Assembly: GCA_905250075.1 (NCBI GenBank)
Contig: CAJNOP010000031.1
Coordinates: 633,308-697,307 of the forward strand
Direction of reading: 5' to 3'
DNA from: Rotaria sp. Silwood1
Taxonomy: Eukaryota > Rotifera > Eurotatoria > Philodinida > Philodinidae
Length of the DNA: 64,000 bases
This document shows, piece after piece, positions 49,017 through 61,060 of this stretch. How positions within the stretch are numbered: position 1 is the stretch's first letter; the number at the start of each line of letters is the position of its first letter. The notes beneath the pieces were generated by a model that did no database searches, was not told where the DNA came from, and was given only the letters and a program-made list of their open reading frames with translations. A program made the position numbers and the translations under genes.

Positions 49017-51016
49017 TTATGATTCATGTTCTTCGATAATAGCACCAGTAACAGAAAAAAGACAACTAAGAAGATTTAAAAAACGTATCACAGCTTGATG
49101 ATGACCATATTTGTATACAAGATATCGCCATGTTAAATCTGTATACATATCTTGAATAGGTAAAATTGCTTTGATATTTATGAAACCAATCTGAATATTT
49201 TTTCTATATATATTATAGTTTATTGCCGAGAAAGCAAGAATTGAAAGTATTAATTTAATAAATGTATTATCTGGATCAAGTTGATCAATAACACGTTTAG
49301 TGAAGATTGTTGCAGATGGATGAAATATCATTTCAGCAGAATTATTAAAAGATGGATAGTCAAATAATTTGTATTGACATAATATAAACATGCCAGCAAT
49401 ACTTGGTGTGTATTCTACTATATATCGAAGTAATGTTGTACGATCATGATCAGATAATGAAAAAAAATCAAGATTTTTCTCGAACACGAGTTGAATATTA
49501 CTCTTCATTGATGTAAAAAAATCATAAACTGATGAATATTTGAATCGTAACTTGAGAGGTAATCGATTTTGTTCTTCTATAAAACGTTCGACAAATGCAT
49601 ATCCACTATTTTCATCGAAATGATGAACTAAATTTGATAAAAGATTCCATTGATCCACACTTAATGTTGATTGATCAGGTTCTGTCAAATTTGATTCTGG
49701 AATCTGAAAAACAAACCGATAAAAAAAAATATTTTTAATAGACGAAATATTTATGTAAATAATATCCGTTGGAAACTATTATCTAAAATCTGAGATATAG
49801 AATTAAACCATAACCATAGGTTTTGTGTTTGTTTTTTTGATTCGATATTGATTTAATATTTTTCAATTATTTAAATGAGTCAATCGATTGAAAAGAACTA
49901 ATTTTCATTCTAATGAAAACATTTGAGCGCAATCATATCTAGACACCGTCGTGTTTGTCTCGAATTTTTTCACATCAAGGTCGAAGGTGTGAATCGATCG
50001 AACGGTTTAAACTTCAGAAGTAACAGTCGATGATGACTTCATTATTATACGATAATCATCGAGATTGCTCGAGAAATATGTACCACTTGTAAGAAGCTAT
50101 ATACGAAGAAATTATAAAACTTAGAATAAAACATTCCGTTGAAATTATGTATACGTTTGGATTCCAATTTGGAGCCTTGAACACGTTATAAAAATTGGGT
50201 CCGAGTCCGAATCACAAAATGCTCGATTCAAAGGGTTCTATCTAAATCTCACTCTGTAAAATTTTATTTATAAAATTGGATTTAGTATTTGCTATGGAAT
50301 AAGAATTTGTTTTCAGTCTATTTAGAAGAATCTTCATTATGAACTTAATGATTTAGTTCTTTTTATGATTTTCATATTACTGATAGTTATATTAGGATAA
50401 TGAATATTTTTTTTTTCTTTTTTCAAAAGTAAAGCTGTTGATTTTTGAGTATACTACGTCGTTTTCTAACCTTTGTTATTCTTACATCAAATCTAATTAT
50501 AATCATAATGCTTAGGCGGGTATGACAATATAACGTATAAGCAAACTCACGTGCATAGGTTTATGTGTTTTGTTTACTAACTCTGATGTTGGTGATATTG
50601 ATCGATTTGAATCAACCACCAATTTTCTTTTTCTCTGATTTTTCTTAAATCGTCGAGATCGAATCATCTCAACACACATTCCAATTTTGAAACATTTGGC
50701 AAGTCGACATGAAGTACATATGTGACGATTATTCATTTTAATATCGCACTTATTACCAAGGTGACATTTTGATATTGCCTAAATAAATCAATTTAAGTAA
50801 AGAAAAAAAAACATTGTAATTTCGATTAACTTCTCTATTTTCTGCATTTCGTTTGAAAAACATTTTGCATGAATGACATACAATGGCACCATAATAAGAA
50901 TATCGAGCTGGAGCTCCACAAATTTTACATTTACATGAAATAGTTTTCTTTTGTCGCTTGATACAAGAAGAAAGCATGTTTGATGCAGTTGAATCTTCAA
51001 TAACTGTTCTTTTCAT
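49017..51016 (-). CDS. nuclear receptor, array copy 4, C-terminally truncated
   Basis: Exons 51016-50831 (186 bp), 50778-50551 (228 bp) and 49703-49017 (687 bp), all phase 0, encode 366 residues. The DNA-binding domain is complete, with the same CHSCKMFFKR recognition helix. Exon 2 is two codons shorter than in the other copies. The ligand-binding domain keeps the DHDRTTLLR signature but stops after EEHES, about 20 residues before the end of the other copies. DNA beyond the stop still aligns with the lost coding segment of copy 3, so a CAG codon has become TAA. The lost part corresponds to helix 12/AF-2, needed for coactivator binding in typical receptors. If expressed it could act as a constitutive repressor or competitor (inference), or it may be an early pseudogene. 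Confidence 0.85.
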
Positions 51017-53459
51017 TATTAAACTGAAAAACACCCTCTTGTAATTCGAGAGCAAATGCACTCTTAAGTGAGAGAAAGAAGAAGAGAAAAGTAAACGAGA
51101 TATATCTTATCGCTTCAGTGCACATTCTAATTAGCAAATTGTGAAGAAAATGAGATACAGAAAAGAAAAAGGGTTTTTTTCACTTGATCAAGAGAGCGTA
51201 TATGTCAATCTAGAGCCGTTGTTTCTTTGTTGAGACGAAGAAATGTATGATTAATGTCAAAGAAAAGTTATTCACCAAAATGACGTTGCTGAGCTCTTTT
51301 TTTTGTTAAACAAAGATTAAATAAAATGTTTAGGATTTTTCTCTTCCACTAGTATATATCTTTTGTATTATTCTATTACAGTGATTTTAATAATTTACTT
51401 AGTATTGAGTTTAACGATCTTGACTCATTCTATATATGTATATATGTTGTGATCGATGTTGAGATTCAATCAAATTTTCAAATTTATCCAGACAAAATAG
51501 AAATTTGAATTTCCTCCATGATAATCTCAGTCAAAATTAAAGTTTCGATTGTTGCTAGATGAAATTGATCTTTTTTTTTTTGATAAGCAACGAAAGGTAA
51601 ATCTTGATAAGAAACAATATGAGTCGGTAGGTGTAGATTGTCATTGATATATGGTTATATGACTATTTGATTTTGAATCTGGATAAGAACGATATCTTTA
51701 TTCTACTCGTACTCATGCCCATACTCTAGACCGCTTCAATTTTCAAAACTATGGAATTGCGAATCGAACAGAAACCTAAATTTTTCAGTTTCTTGTATCA
51801 GAGCTGAAATCGCAATTGAAACGATTTGAACCGAATTTTTTTTATTATTGATAATTGGAGTCATTTAGAGTGTACATGTAGATGAAAGAAAAGAGACTAT
51901 CAACAATTACATCCATACACTTGTTAATCTTTCTCTTTTCTTTTTTGGTTTTTCACGAAATAAATTTTTCAATAAAATAATAAATATCAACAAGTTTTTA
52001 AAATGAAAGATAGAAATTTTTTAAAAATACTTTCAAGAGTTATTTGACATACTATCAACAAACCGAAACCATGGTTCCAACTTCGATTCCAGCTATTTCT
52101 TGGAACCACAGAGCCCTATCACACTCACACATTCAGTTCTAATATTAAAAAAAAATGTCTTTCAAGAGAAAAAGGATATTCTACTAGCAAAACAAATGTA
52201 TATTTTTTTTACTTCATCAAGTGATATTTTTAGAATAATCAAATACACATTAGATGACTATTGTCAAATGAATATATGCAATTACTACACATTCTATTCA
52301 TATAAATGTATTACATGATTCTCACATGAATAAGCAACTCAAAGGCTTCAATCTTCAGGATTGATAAAACAACATTAAGAAATACTTCCACGAAATAGCC
52401 ACCCACGCTACAGAAACGTTTCCACAATGAATCTGAAACTTTCTGCGATTAAAAGTCTCACTAACTTAAAATATGTGATAAAAAGATTTTACGAACTTTC
52501 CATCGACTTCAATGTGTTGTATTTATTGAATTAGAAAATACCACTGTTTACTTTCTCATGAGCATTTTCAGGCATAACATTTTTACCATAATTACAAATA
52601 ATAATTTGAACTTTATAAAGCTATATAAATATAGCACTAAGGTAGTAGAATTTCTAAATCACTATATCGCTGATAGACGCATAGATTAACTATGAAATCA
52701 TGCTAAAAATGAGAAAATAGGAAGAATAGTCTATTTTCAGATGAACAATTCAACATCATAGTATAATGATTAGCCATCGATATAATTCATGTTGAATACA
52801 TATTTCTAGTACCTATCTAAAGATATAATAACCATAAGCCGAAAGTATTTCTCTTGATGCATGAGACGATGCAGACGATAGTAGTATAGAAACATATAGT
52901 AAAACAGTTACATATTGTGTTTAAACTTTCTTATACCACCTTGAAAATCCGTGCAATTGGACATGGTGAAAAAATGGATTTTTCACCTGTTGATATAAAG
53001 TTTGAAAGATTTGTACTCACATCAGAGTTGGAACCGGTACGGCCGGGCCGGTCTGTGCCGGTTTTTAATGGTTTAGAATTTTTCTTAGATATGTCATTTT
53101 TCTTTGATAAAACATGTCGAAAGCAAGTTTTAATGCATTTATCAAAATAATCAAACAGTATTATTCAGAATTTATCAATTTTATCTTCTTCTGTTCGTCT
53201 GTACTTTTTTTATTTTTTAATCGAACTGTATTTCGCTTTGTAAAAAGCACAATCAGAAAAACTGTGTTATTTGAGATGAATTTGTCAATTTATCTGACTG
53301 ACGTTTGTTAGAGACTAGATTTGAGTTTGAAGTGTTGTTCTGAGAGAAACATAAAGTTTTTTAGTAAAATTTAGGTGAAAAAATTCAAGATTCGTAGTTT
53401 AGCAATAAGTTATCGGGTAAATTGGCTCTTTTTTTTGCGTCAAAGAAACATCACATATT
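51017..53459. other. intergenic, upstream of copy 4, duplicated with 47100-47800
   Basis: It contains the copy 4 promoter block and the duplicated flank at about 52130-52790. A short GC-rich patch at 53028-53065, with GGCCGGGCCGGT-like words, looks like a scrap of a DNA transposon. The region ends at a 10-N assembly gap. Confidence 0.5.
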
Positions 53460-53469
53460 NNNNNNNNNN
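53460..53469. other. assembly gap (10 N)
   Basis: Ten Ns interrupt the last exon of nuclear receptor copy 5. The gap size is a placeholder, because about 680 bp of coding sequence is missing here. Confidence 0.95.
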
Positions 53470-54943
53470 TGATAAAAGATTCCATTGATCAAGAGTTAAT
53501 GTTGATTGATCAGATTCTAAGAGATTTAATGTTTGAATCTGAAAAAAATCGATAGAAAAAGATTATTTGTAATAGACGATGTTTTAAAAATTGACAACAA
53601 AAATTTCAGGGTCATTTTGAAGATCTTAGAATTAGTGTTCTGTTCATGTTAAGTGTTTATATAATTAATATAGGTGTGAAAGTATTATTTAGAATTCGAG
53701 ATATAGAATTAAACAATAACCATATATTTTGTGTATAGTTATTTAATTCGACATTGAGTTGACATTATTGAGATACAATCTATAAGTCACTATTCTGTAA
53801 TACAATATTTGAAATTATTTGGATGAGTTGACTGATTGACAAGATTTCAATATTATTGTAATGGAAATCTTTCAATGCTATGACATCTGGACTTTATCGG
53901 ATTTATCTCGGAGTTAGCCAGATCAAGGTTTAGGTTAGGGATCGATCTAATGGTTTGTACTTTAGACAAAAAACAGTTCCTCATGACTTGGTTATAATAA
54001 AATTATCGTTAAGATTGTCTGAGAATTATATAAAGCCTACTGGTAGCAGAATTTGGAATGACTATCAGACTTACTCTAAAACAGTCTCAAAGTATTGAAA
54101 TCGACGGGTTCTTATTGCATCTGACGTTGTAAAATTTTAGTCATGAAATACGATTTCGTTATTAGCTATCGAATGAGAATCTGTTCGTACATTGTATTTT
54201 ATTCTATTCTGCTAGATTCAATTGTGCGACTATGAACTAATCTCAACTCCAGAGATTTCATTATGAACTTCATCACTTTGTTCTTTTTACGATTCTCATG
54301 GTAGTAACAGTTATATTGGAATATTCAATGTTGTTTTTTATTGCTATTTTAAAGATAAAGTCATTAGTTTTGGATTAAATCATTTTACAATTTTTTTTAT
54401 TGTTACATCGAGTCTGATAATGATCACAAGACTTAGACAGATAGAACAAAATTATATATGAAGAAGCTAACCTGTTCAGGCATATGTTTCTTATTTATTA
54501 TCATTGATGTTGTTGGTGCTGATGGATTTGAAGCACCAGTCAATTTTTTTTCTTCTTTTTTGTCATTTTTAATATATTGAAATGATCGAATCATTTCAAT
54601 ACTCATTCCAATATCAAAACATTTTGCAAGTCGACACGAAGCACATGTATGACGATTATTTATGTTTATATTACAATCATTGTCAAAGTAACATTTCAAT
54701 ACTGCCTAAATAAATTAATTTAAATGAGAAAAAAAAACAATTTTGATTTCTATCAACCTGTTTCTTTACTGCATTTCGTTTAAAAAATATTTTGCATGAA
54801 TGACATACAATTGCACCATAATAAGAATATCTTGCAAGAGCTCCACAAATTTTACATTCACATAAAACAGTGTTCTTCTGTCGTTCAACATTGTTACAAA
54901 GTATTTGTGATGTAGTTGAATCGTCAGTAGTCGTTCTTGCCAT
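53470..54943 (-). CDS. nuclear receptor, array copy 5, 3' end lost in gap
   Basis: Exons 54943-54758 (186 bp), 54705-54472 (234 bp) and the first 69 bp of exon 3 (53538-53470) are present, then the N run begins. The DNA-binding domain is complete: CKIC...CHSC and CYFDNDC...CASC, with CHSCKIFFKR (Ile for Met) as recognition helix. The residues after it are KRNAVKKQ rather than KRNAENR(K/E), so this is the most divergent DNA-binding domain of the five. Exon 3 starts IQTLNLLESDQSTLTLDQWN as in the other copies. The remaining ligand-binding domain is not found on the other side of the gap, so it lies in unassembled sequence or was deleted. Confidence 0.85.
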
Positions 54944-55270
54944 AATTAAATCACAAAATATTTTATGTGTATTCGTTAGAAAATGTACTGCCGTGTCAGA
55001 CCAAGGAGAAAAGAAAAACACGACGAGTAACTCATGACTTTGGTGCATAAGCGACATGAGAGATTGTGGTCGAAATGAAGAACAGAAAAAAGGTTTTTTT
55101 CAACCCATCAACAGAATATATAAAGAGCGTGTAATAAGTTCTGATCCCCTTCAAGTAATATTCTTTTCTCTCGTATTTTTTTTTGCTGTAGAATAAAATG
55201 ATATTTGTAGCATATATACTAGACAGACATATAGATTTACTCTACGCTAGAATTTCAGCCGTCTATCTTT
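54944..55270. other. upstream flank of copy 5
   Basis: It contains a diverged version of the conserved promoter block (TTTGGTGCATAAGCGACATG near 55040). Otherwise AT-rich and featureless. Confidence 0.4.
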
Positions 55271-55272
55271 TA

Positions 55273-55741
55273 TAGTCATAGAGATACAAGGAACTTAATA
55301 TTCATAGGAGTATTTTAAAATAATTAAAGGATAATTCATAATAAATGATAACGTTTTGAATTTCCTTATCTCATCATCTAATGCATTATATTAAAAAAAA
55401 AATATAGCACAAGATGCAACGTGAAAAGCTCTACAACCTACATAGTAAAGCTTATTTTATTTGTGTACCTTTTGTTTTCAAAAAAAAAAAATCTGCGACC
55501 ACTTTTCGCAGCATCGAAAATTCATCGCTCATTTTTTGAAAATAAAATGTACCCAGTCAAGATAAGCTTTAATATTCAGATTGTAGAGCTTTTCATGCTG
55601 CATCTTGTGGTATGTTTTGCTATTTAATAAAACGCATTAGATGATAAGAAAATAAAATTCAAAACGCGGTCATTTATTCTGGTCAACCCGTTATTTCAAA
55701 AAATTCCAATGAATTTTAAATTACTTGTATCTCTGTGACTA
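55273..55741. mobile_element. palindromic MITE flanked by TA, 469 bp
   Basis: Inverted arms of about 230 bp run between ends TAGTCATAGAGATACAAG and TAGTCACAGAGATACAAG. Inner shared words include GAAAAGCTCTACAA and CAAGATGCA. Both ends abut TA (55271-55272 and 55742-55743), typical of Tc1/mariner-type insertion. The plus-strand frame at 55421-55627 is a by-product of the palindrome. Confidence 0.8.
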
Positions 55742-56773
55742 TAATTTAATTTCAAAGTTTTGAAATTGGATAAGGTGAATAGATTCTTTTTTTGGTAAGC
55801 TGTGAGTGTCGCTGTAGAGAAGGAAAGACCTGGATTCACATCCGCATGACATGCAATCATTATTTTAGTATTATAAATCTTTTAATACGATGATGTATAG
55901 AGTCTACTAACTTAGCATTAAAAATATATGTATAAGATTCGAATTATAGTTTGTAGTTACAAATGAAATTCAATTGAATCGTTTTCTGGTGACTTCAGTT
56001 TCAAATTATTCTTTTTTAATTATCACAAACAACTGTGAATATGAGTGCATTACGTGACTAGATTATGCAATGATATAAGTATTGGTTTATAATTGTATCA
56101 AACATGTCAACAAATAACAAAAAAACATTTAAGAGTGTTGATGTAGATACAGATAATAGTGTTGTTCTCTTCATTGATACACACACATCTCCAATATGTT
56201 ACAAGCTATGATTATTGAGAATGTTTAAAGGAAGTTTCGGATCATGTGACTTGACGAACCATATTCAGTTTCTTAACTGCAATTTTTGTGACGGTTTTTC
56301 GTGTTCGATTCTAATAAGGAAAGGGTTCTGTAGCTTGAAAAATGACTGAACTATGGATGTTAACATTTCTGCAAAGACTTTTGCATTGCATACGAGTAGA
56401 AAAACTTCTATTATAACATTAACTATAGTCATTTCAGTAGTTGTAATTGTGATTATGATTGTTGGCTTTGTTAGTTTTATAGAGAAGATCATCGAAAAAA
56501 AAAAAACATATTCTCAATGCATTTCTCGTCTATTAAACGATTTAAACCAATTAATGCCAAGAAATAAAATCATTATGAACTTGATCCAATGCATAAAGAT
56601 TCGAAATTTTCATTTTCACTATTCAATTTTATTAAAAATTGATTTAAAGAGCATAGATATACATATATACATATCTATGCTCTTTTGATATAAAGATAAC
56701 GAACTTGATATACCTTTACACTGGTTATATGTCAACAATTGAGTCTATTACATATTTATTTTAAATAGAGAAA
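55742..56773. other. intergenic region with one doubtful small frame
   Basis: A plus-strand ATG frame at 56353-56688 (111 codons) contains one hydrophobic segment (LTIVISVVVIVIMIVGFVSF) followed by lysines and could encode a small membrane protein. Its second half is low-complexity and there is no supporting context. A hairpin with arms of about 13 bp (AGAGCATAGATAT) lies at 56648-56682. Confidence 0.3.
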
Positions 56774-57432
56774 TTAATATTTAACGAAATCTGATAGAAC
56801 TGGAACAGGCGGATGTATTGCTTGCGGATGAGAACGTAGAGTAAGAAGTGACATAAATGCTGTATAAATATAAGCACCTATGAAACCGAATGGAAAAAGC
56901 AACATTAATACTGCCGCAGCTAATTGACCTCGAAGAATTTTTATTTTAGTTGGAGCTGTTGTTACCATTGTATTATAAGGAGTAACTGCATTTGCATCTA
57001 ATCCAATTAAAATACAAATAAATACAAGTGCAATTAAATGTGTTATAAGAGTATAAGTTGACCAAATACGTGATCTATGATAAGCAGATACTAAAAACAA
57101 ACAAATATTTCTTATTGAAAAATAAATTCTAAAAATTTACCTAGAAGATACATAAAAATAACAGGTATTACGAAGAATATTGAACACCAAATTCCAGCTC
57201 CTGTTGAAGCTGTATTAGATAAATTATTTGAATAATCATATGATAAACTTGCAACTTCAAGACTAAATATAATTACAATTAATATAAGCATCAATGATGC
57301 TAATACTACAGTAAATACACATGGCCATGAACGACGCCAGAGAATTTCTTTAAGAGATAATTGTTGTCGTCGATCGAGACCCATATGAGCATAATGTGGT
57401 GCATAATAGTATGGTGAACAGTGTTGATACAT
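56774..57432 (-). CDS. four-helix membrane protein, unknown function
   Basis: Exons 57432-57141 and 57090-56774, separated by a 50-bp intron (phase 1), give 202 residues. The N-terminal 35 residues are Tyr/His-rich and then basic, and look cytoplasmic. Hydrophobic helices lie at about 36-60, 80-100, 109-133 and 153-180. A loop after helix 1 has NLS and SNT segments and may be glycosylated. The C-terminus is short and Pro-rich (HPPVPVLSD). The topology matches MARVEL, claudin and TMEM-type tetraspan proteins, but I see no diagnostic motif (no W-GLW-C-C, no CCG). It is divergent from the LRRFIP-like gene that begins 600 bp away. Confidence 0.7.
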
Positions 57433-58027
57433 GACAAAACGTCGTTCAATGAATAAATATACTTGATTTTATATATGTCTCGTTTTGTTATACAAACCAT
57501 TAGAGAATAAAATGTAGAAATGGTAATCGAAACAAGGTTTTTTATTGATATATATACCTTCAAAGTGATATGATTTTTTAAATGAAGGTATACATTATAA
57601 TAAATGATACACGGTAGCAATACTGTAGAATAGACAATGAAATATATACATTAAAAGATGAATAAGTCAAAGAAAAACGACATATTTCAAATTGATTATT
57701 TCAATGAAATTTTATTTATTTAATCATTAATGAGAGTGACATCTATGTCAATGTAGATAATACAATACATATTATCAAAATGAGTTTTACTTTGTAAATT
57801 TCTTTTCAAATTATCTTTGGAATTCTGAAATGAAAATTTTAATGTTTGTAGAAGGTCAAAATAAATGAATTTTGTACCAATAAAATGTTCTTAAATCTTA
57901 TTGTCTATCTATTTCTATTCATTTATTTTTGTCTATTATTTGAAAATTTTCATCAAAAGATTCGAGTAAAATCTTTTATAAATCTTCAAAAGAGTATATT
58001 TATGATTTTTTTGAAAAGAATCATGTA
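57433..58027. other. divergent intergenic region
   Basis: This spacer of about 0.6 kb lies between the tetraspan gene (-) and the LRRFIP-like gene (+) and presumably holds both promoters. No specific motif identified. Confidence 0.4.
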
Positions 58028-61000
58028 ATGAATTCTTCAACTAAAATCAATAGTTCATTTACTGAAGAATATGTTCTTGATGATATTGCAAAAGAAGTTT
58101 GGATTTAGTTTTTTCTTTGATTATAATATATTATATTCTTATCAAGGCTGAACTTCGTCTTCAACATGAACGTGAACAAAATCGTGAAGCACGTCAAATT
58201 CGACATAAAGAATTAGAAAAAAGTGTACAAAATGTATATATTTATTTTTTATCTTCTATATTTAACAAACATTAAATTATAATCAATCATTTAGGATGAT
58301 GATGATGATGAAAATTCATTAACAATTCCACTTAGTCCATTGACAACAATAGAATCAAATAAAGTAAATAGTTACAAACACAATTTTTTTTTTTTTTGAA
58401 AAATAAAAAAACTTAATTTTTTTTGTTAGTCTTACATGATGAATATGAATGGTACAGTAGAAACAAATACAAATTCTTTATTATTTCAAAAATTTCTTAA
58501 TGGTGATATTGATCTTCGTTCAATTGAACAACGTGATTTAAGAGTTTGTAATTTTTTTTTTGTTTTCTAACGTGTTTTGTTTTCGAACTTTCGTAGCGTT
58601 TATTAAGTGAATTTGAATCAAAATATAAATCTTTAATGATTAATAATTCAAGGATGTATAATGAAAAACAAGCATTATATTATCAAATTGATACATATAA
58701 AGATATATTAGATGAACATTATGAAATATTTAATCAAACTAAAAGACAATTAAAAGATAAATGCAAAGTAAATTTATTAAATTAAATCAAATGACACTCT
58801 TATCTTTTTTCTTTCTATAAGGATTTTGATATACAAAAACAAACATTAATTGATTTACAAAATAATAATAATCAATTAAAAGAAATTTTAAATAATTGTG
58901 AAAAATTAATTCAAGTAAATAAAAAGATTTTTAAAAATTTTCTTTTTTTTTTTTTTTTTGTTTCTATGCAAAATTTTATAGGAATCAGAAATAGAAATTT
59001 ATATTGATGAACAACAAAAATATTTATCAATTGATTTAAAATGTCAAGAATCATTTCTATTATCTAATTCTTTTACTAATCGATCGATTAATGAAAAATT
59101 AAAAAAAATATTAAGTGAAAAACATCAACAAATTGAACAAATCAATAGATTAAAATTAGAATTAGATGAAACAAATCATCATTTAAGAATATTAAAACAA
59201 CATATACCAAATTCAATTGATTTACATAATCAAAATATAAATAATGCTTGTGATTGTGAACAACAAAGTATAGAAATATATTTAATCAGAAGAAAAATTA
59301 AGTTTATTTCTTTTGTAGAACAATTAATAAAACAAATAACAGATTTAAATAATGGACTACAACGATTATCTGCTGATAATGGATCATTACAACAAGAAGT
59401 AATATATTTCTATTCAAGACATCCGATGAAAACCAAAGTTTTTTTGAAAAGTTTTCTTAATCGATCTGAAACAACAAACTTCTTTTAACAGCTTTTTGAT
59501 CCGTGAAAAATTATTTTCGAGATCCCTCTATTTCAACAAAACTCGACTTTTTTCCAACATATTACCTTGTTGCGTTTAATCTATTCATATAGCTATCTTA
59601 GTTTTAGCATATGATTATGCTAAAGTTCCATATCGAAATGCATAAGATATTGTTCGACTTCATTTTGAGATACGATCAATATCATGAAATCAAAGATTTT
59701 TGACTTAAGACTTATTTTTAATAGAATAGCTAATTTTTTTATATTCAAAATTATTGCTAATTGTTTGTTAAGTAGTCAGTATCTTTAGAATGATTTATTT
59801 TGTAGAATTTTTCATTATTTCTGTTAGTAATTAATGTGAGATATAGTTAAGAAGAAGTATATTGTTGTGTAAGAGTTGAAAACTTTAAAAAGAATGAGTA
59901 TTTAGGAGAAAATCAACGTTGAATTTTTCTCAAAATCGAACTCTATGCAAAAAAAAAGGAACAATTTCACCTCCGTTTCTCCTACATGCTAATAGACATT
60001 GAATTGAATCTTTGTTTGTATATACTAATCACTATTTAGCGTGGGTACTTTGTATTTATTACAAACATTATTAGTCTAGTGATTTTTGACATGTTCTGTA
60101 TCTAAAAAAAAAACAAAAAGTCAATCATTTTGTTAGAGTACATCCGATATTTTCACTTTTTTTATTGAAAGAACAAATAATTCAAGGAATACAAACTTTA
60201 TCCTCTATTGTTTTCTGCTTATTTGATTTTTTTTTGAATAAATTTTGTTTTTAAATTAGAATATACGTTATGAAGCTCAACTTACACGATATAAACAACA
60301 ATTAGATGATGCAGAACGTATTGAAAACGAATTAAAACAAGAACGAAGACGATTACAACGAGAGGTAAATTTTCTTTTTGTTCATTTCTAAACATGCACA
60401 AAAAAAACTAACTAAACATCATAGAATTGTTGTTGTTCTTAATTATGTAAGAAAAAAAATATAATTATTTCTTTTTGCAAATATTATTTATTTGTTTTTT
60501 TGTAACAAAGATAGTTATTAAAGATAATACAGTTTCGTGGTAACTTCGAACAGAAACCAGATTTTGAAACATCATTTACTTTTCTTTGATAGGTCGTCTA
60601 TTGTGAGAAAGACTGGGCTAAAATGCATGTCGTTCTTCTTCTTCAATCTCCCAATTATTATTTCTAACACTCTTACTAGGATAGGAGCACTTTCCATCGA
60701 ATTTTTAGTTTCTCTCATCCCAAAAAAAATATCAAACGTTCCAAACTGTGTGAAAAGTTTGATTGTTCAGTCGTTCGCACCAAGTTTCTTTTTTTATTTT
60801 TGTTGTTTGAAATTTAATGAAAATTGCTTCTTTTATTTTGTTTATTGTAGTTGCGTATTATAAATGATAAATTCGAAGATGAACGTACACGAAGTGATGT
60901 TTTACAACGAGAAAATGAACGTTTACGTGCATTACGTACAAAAGATTTACTCAATAATAGTAATGATAAACTTGTTATATCAAGATCACATTCACCATTA

Positions 61001-61060
61001 TTACCAACTAATTCCAATGATATACAACAATCAAATTCTCCTATAGAAGAATCTATTTAA
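58028..61060 (+). CDS. LRRFIP-like coiled-coil protein, ten exons
   Basis: Exons 58028-58096, 58147-58233, 58295-58363, 58430-58543, 58597-58767, 58822-58914, 58982-59267, 59319-59398, 60260-60364 and 60851-61060 encode 427 residues in frame. The N-terminus DDIAKEAELRLQHEREQNREARQIRHKELEK matches the start of the Flightless-I-interacting (LRRFIP1/2) family. An acidic Asp run and a Ser/Thr-rich linker follow. The segment LSEFESKYKSLM...YYQIDTYKDILDE (about residues 115-150) matches the family's conserved coiled coil. The C-terminus RYKQQLDDAERIENELKQERRRLQREL matches the family's last coil, and a Ser-rich tail ends it. LRRFIP proteins bind Flightless-I and act in Wnt and innate signalling and cytoskeletal control. 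The 51-bp segment 59268-59318 has no in-frame stop, so it could be retained. Introns 8 (861 bp) and 9 (486 bp) are long for this locus. Confidence 0.85.

Noticed and set aside
57306..57620. 104-codon minus-strand frame overlapping the tetraspan gene
   Set aside because: It is in a different frame from the clear coding exon 57432-57141.
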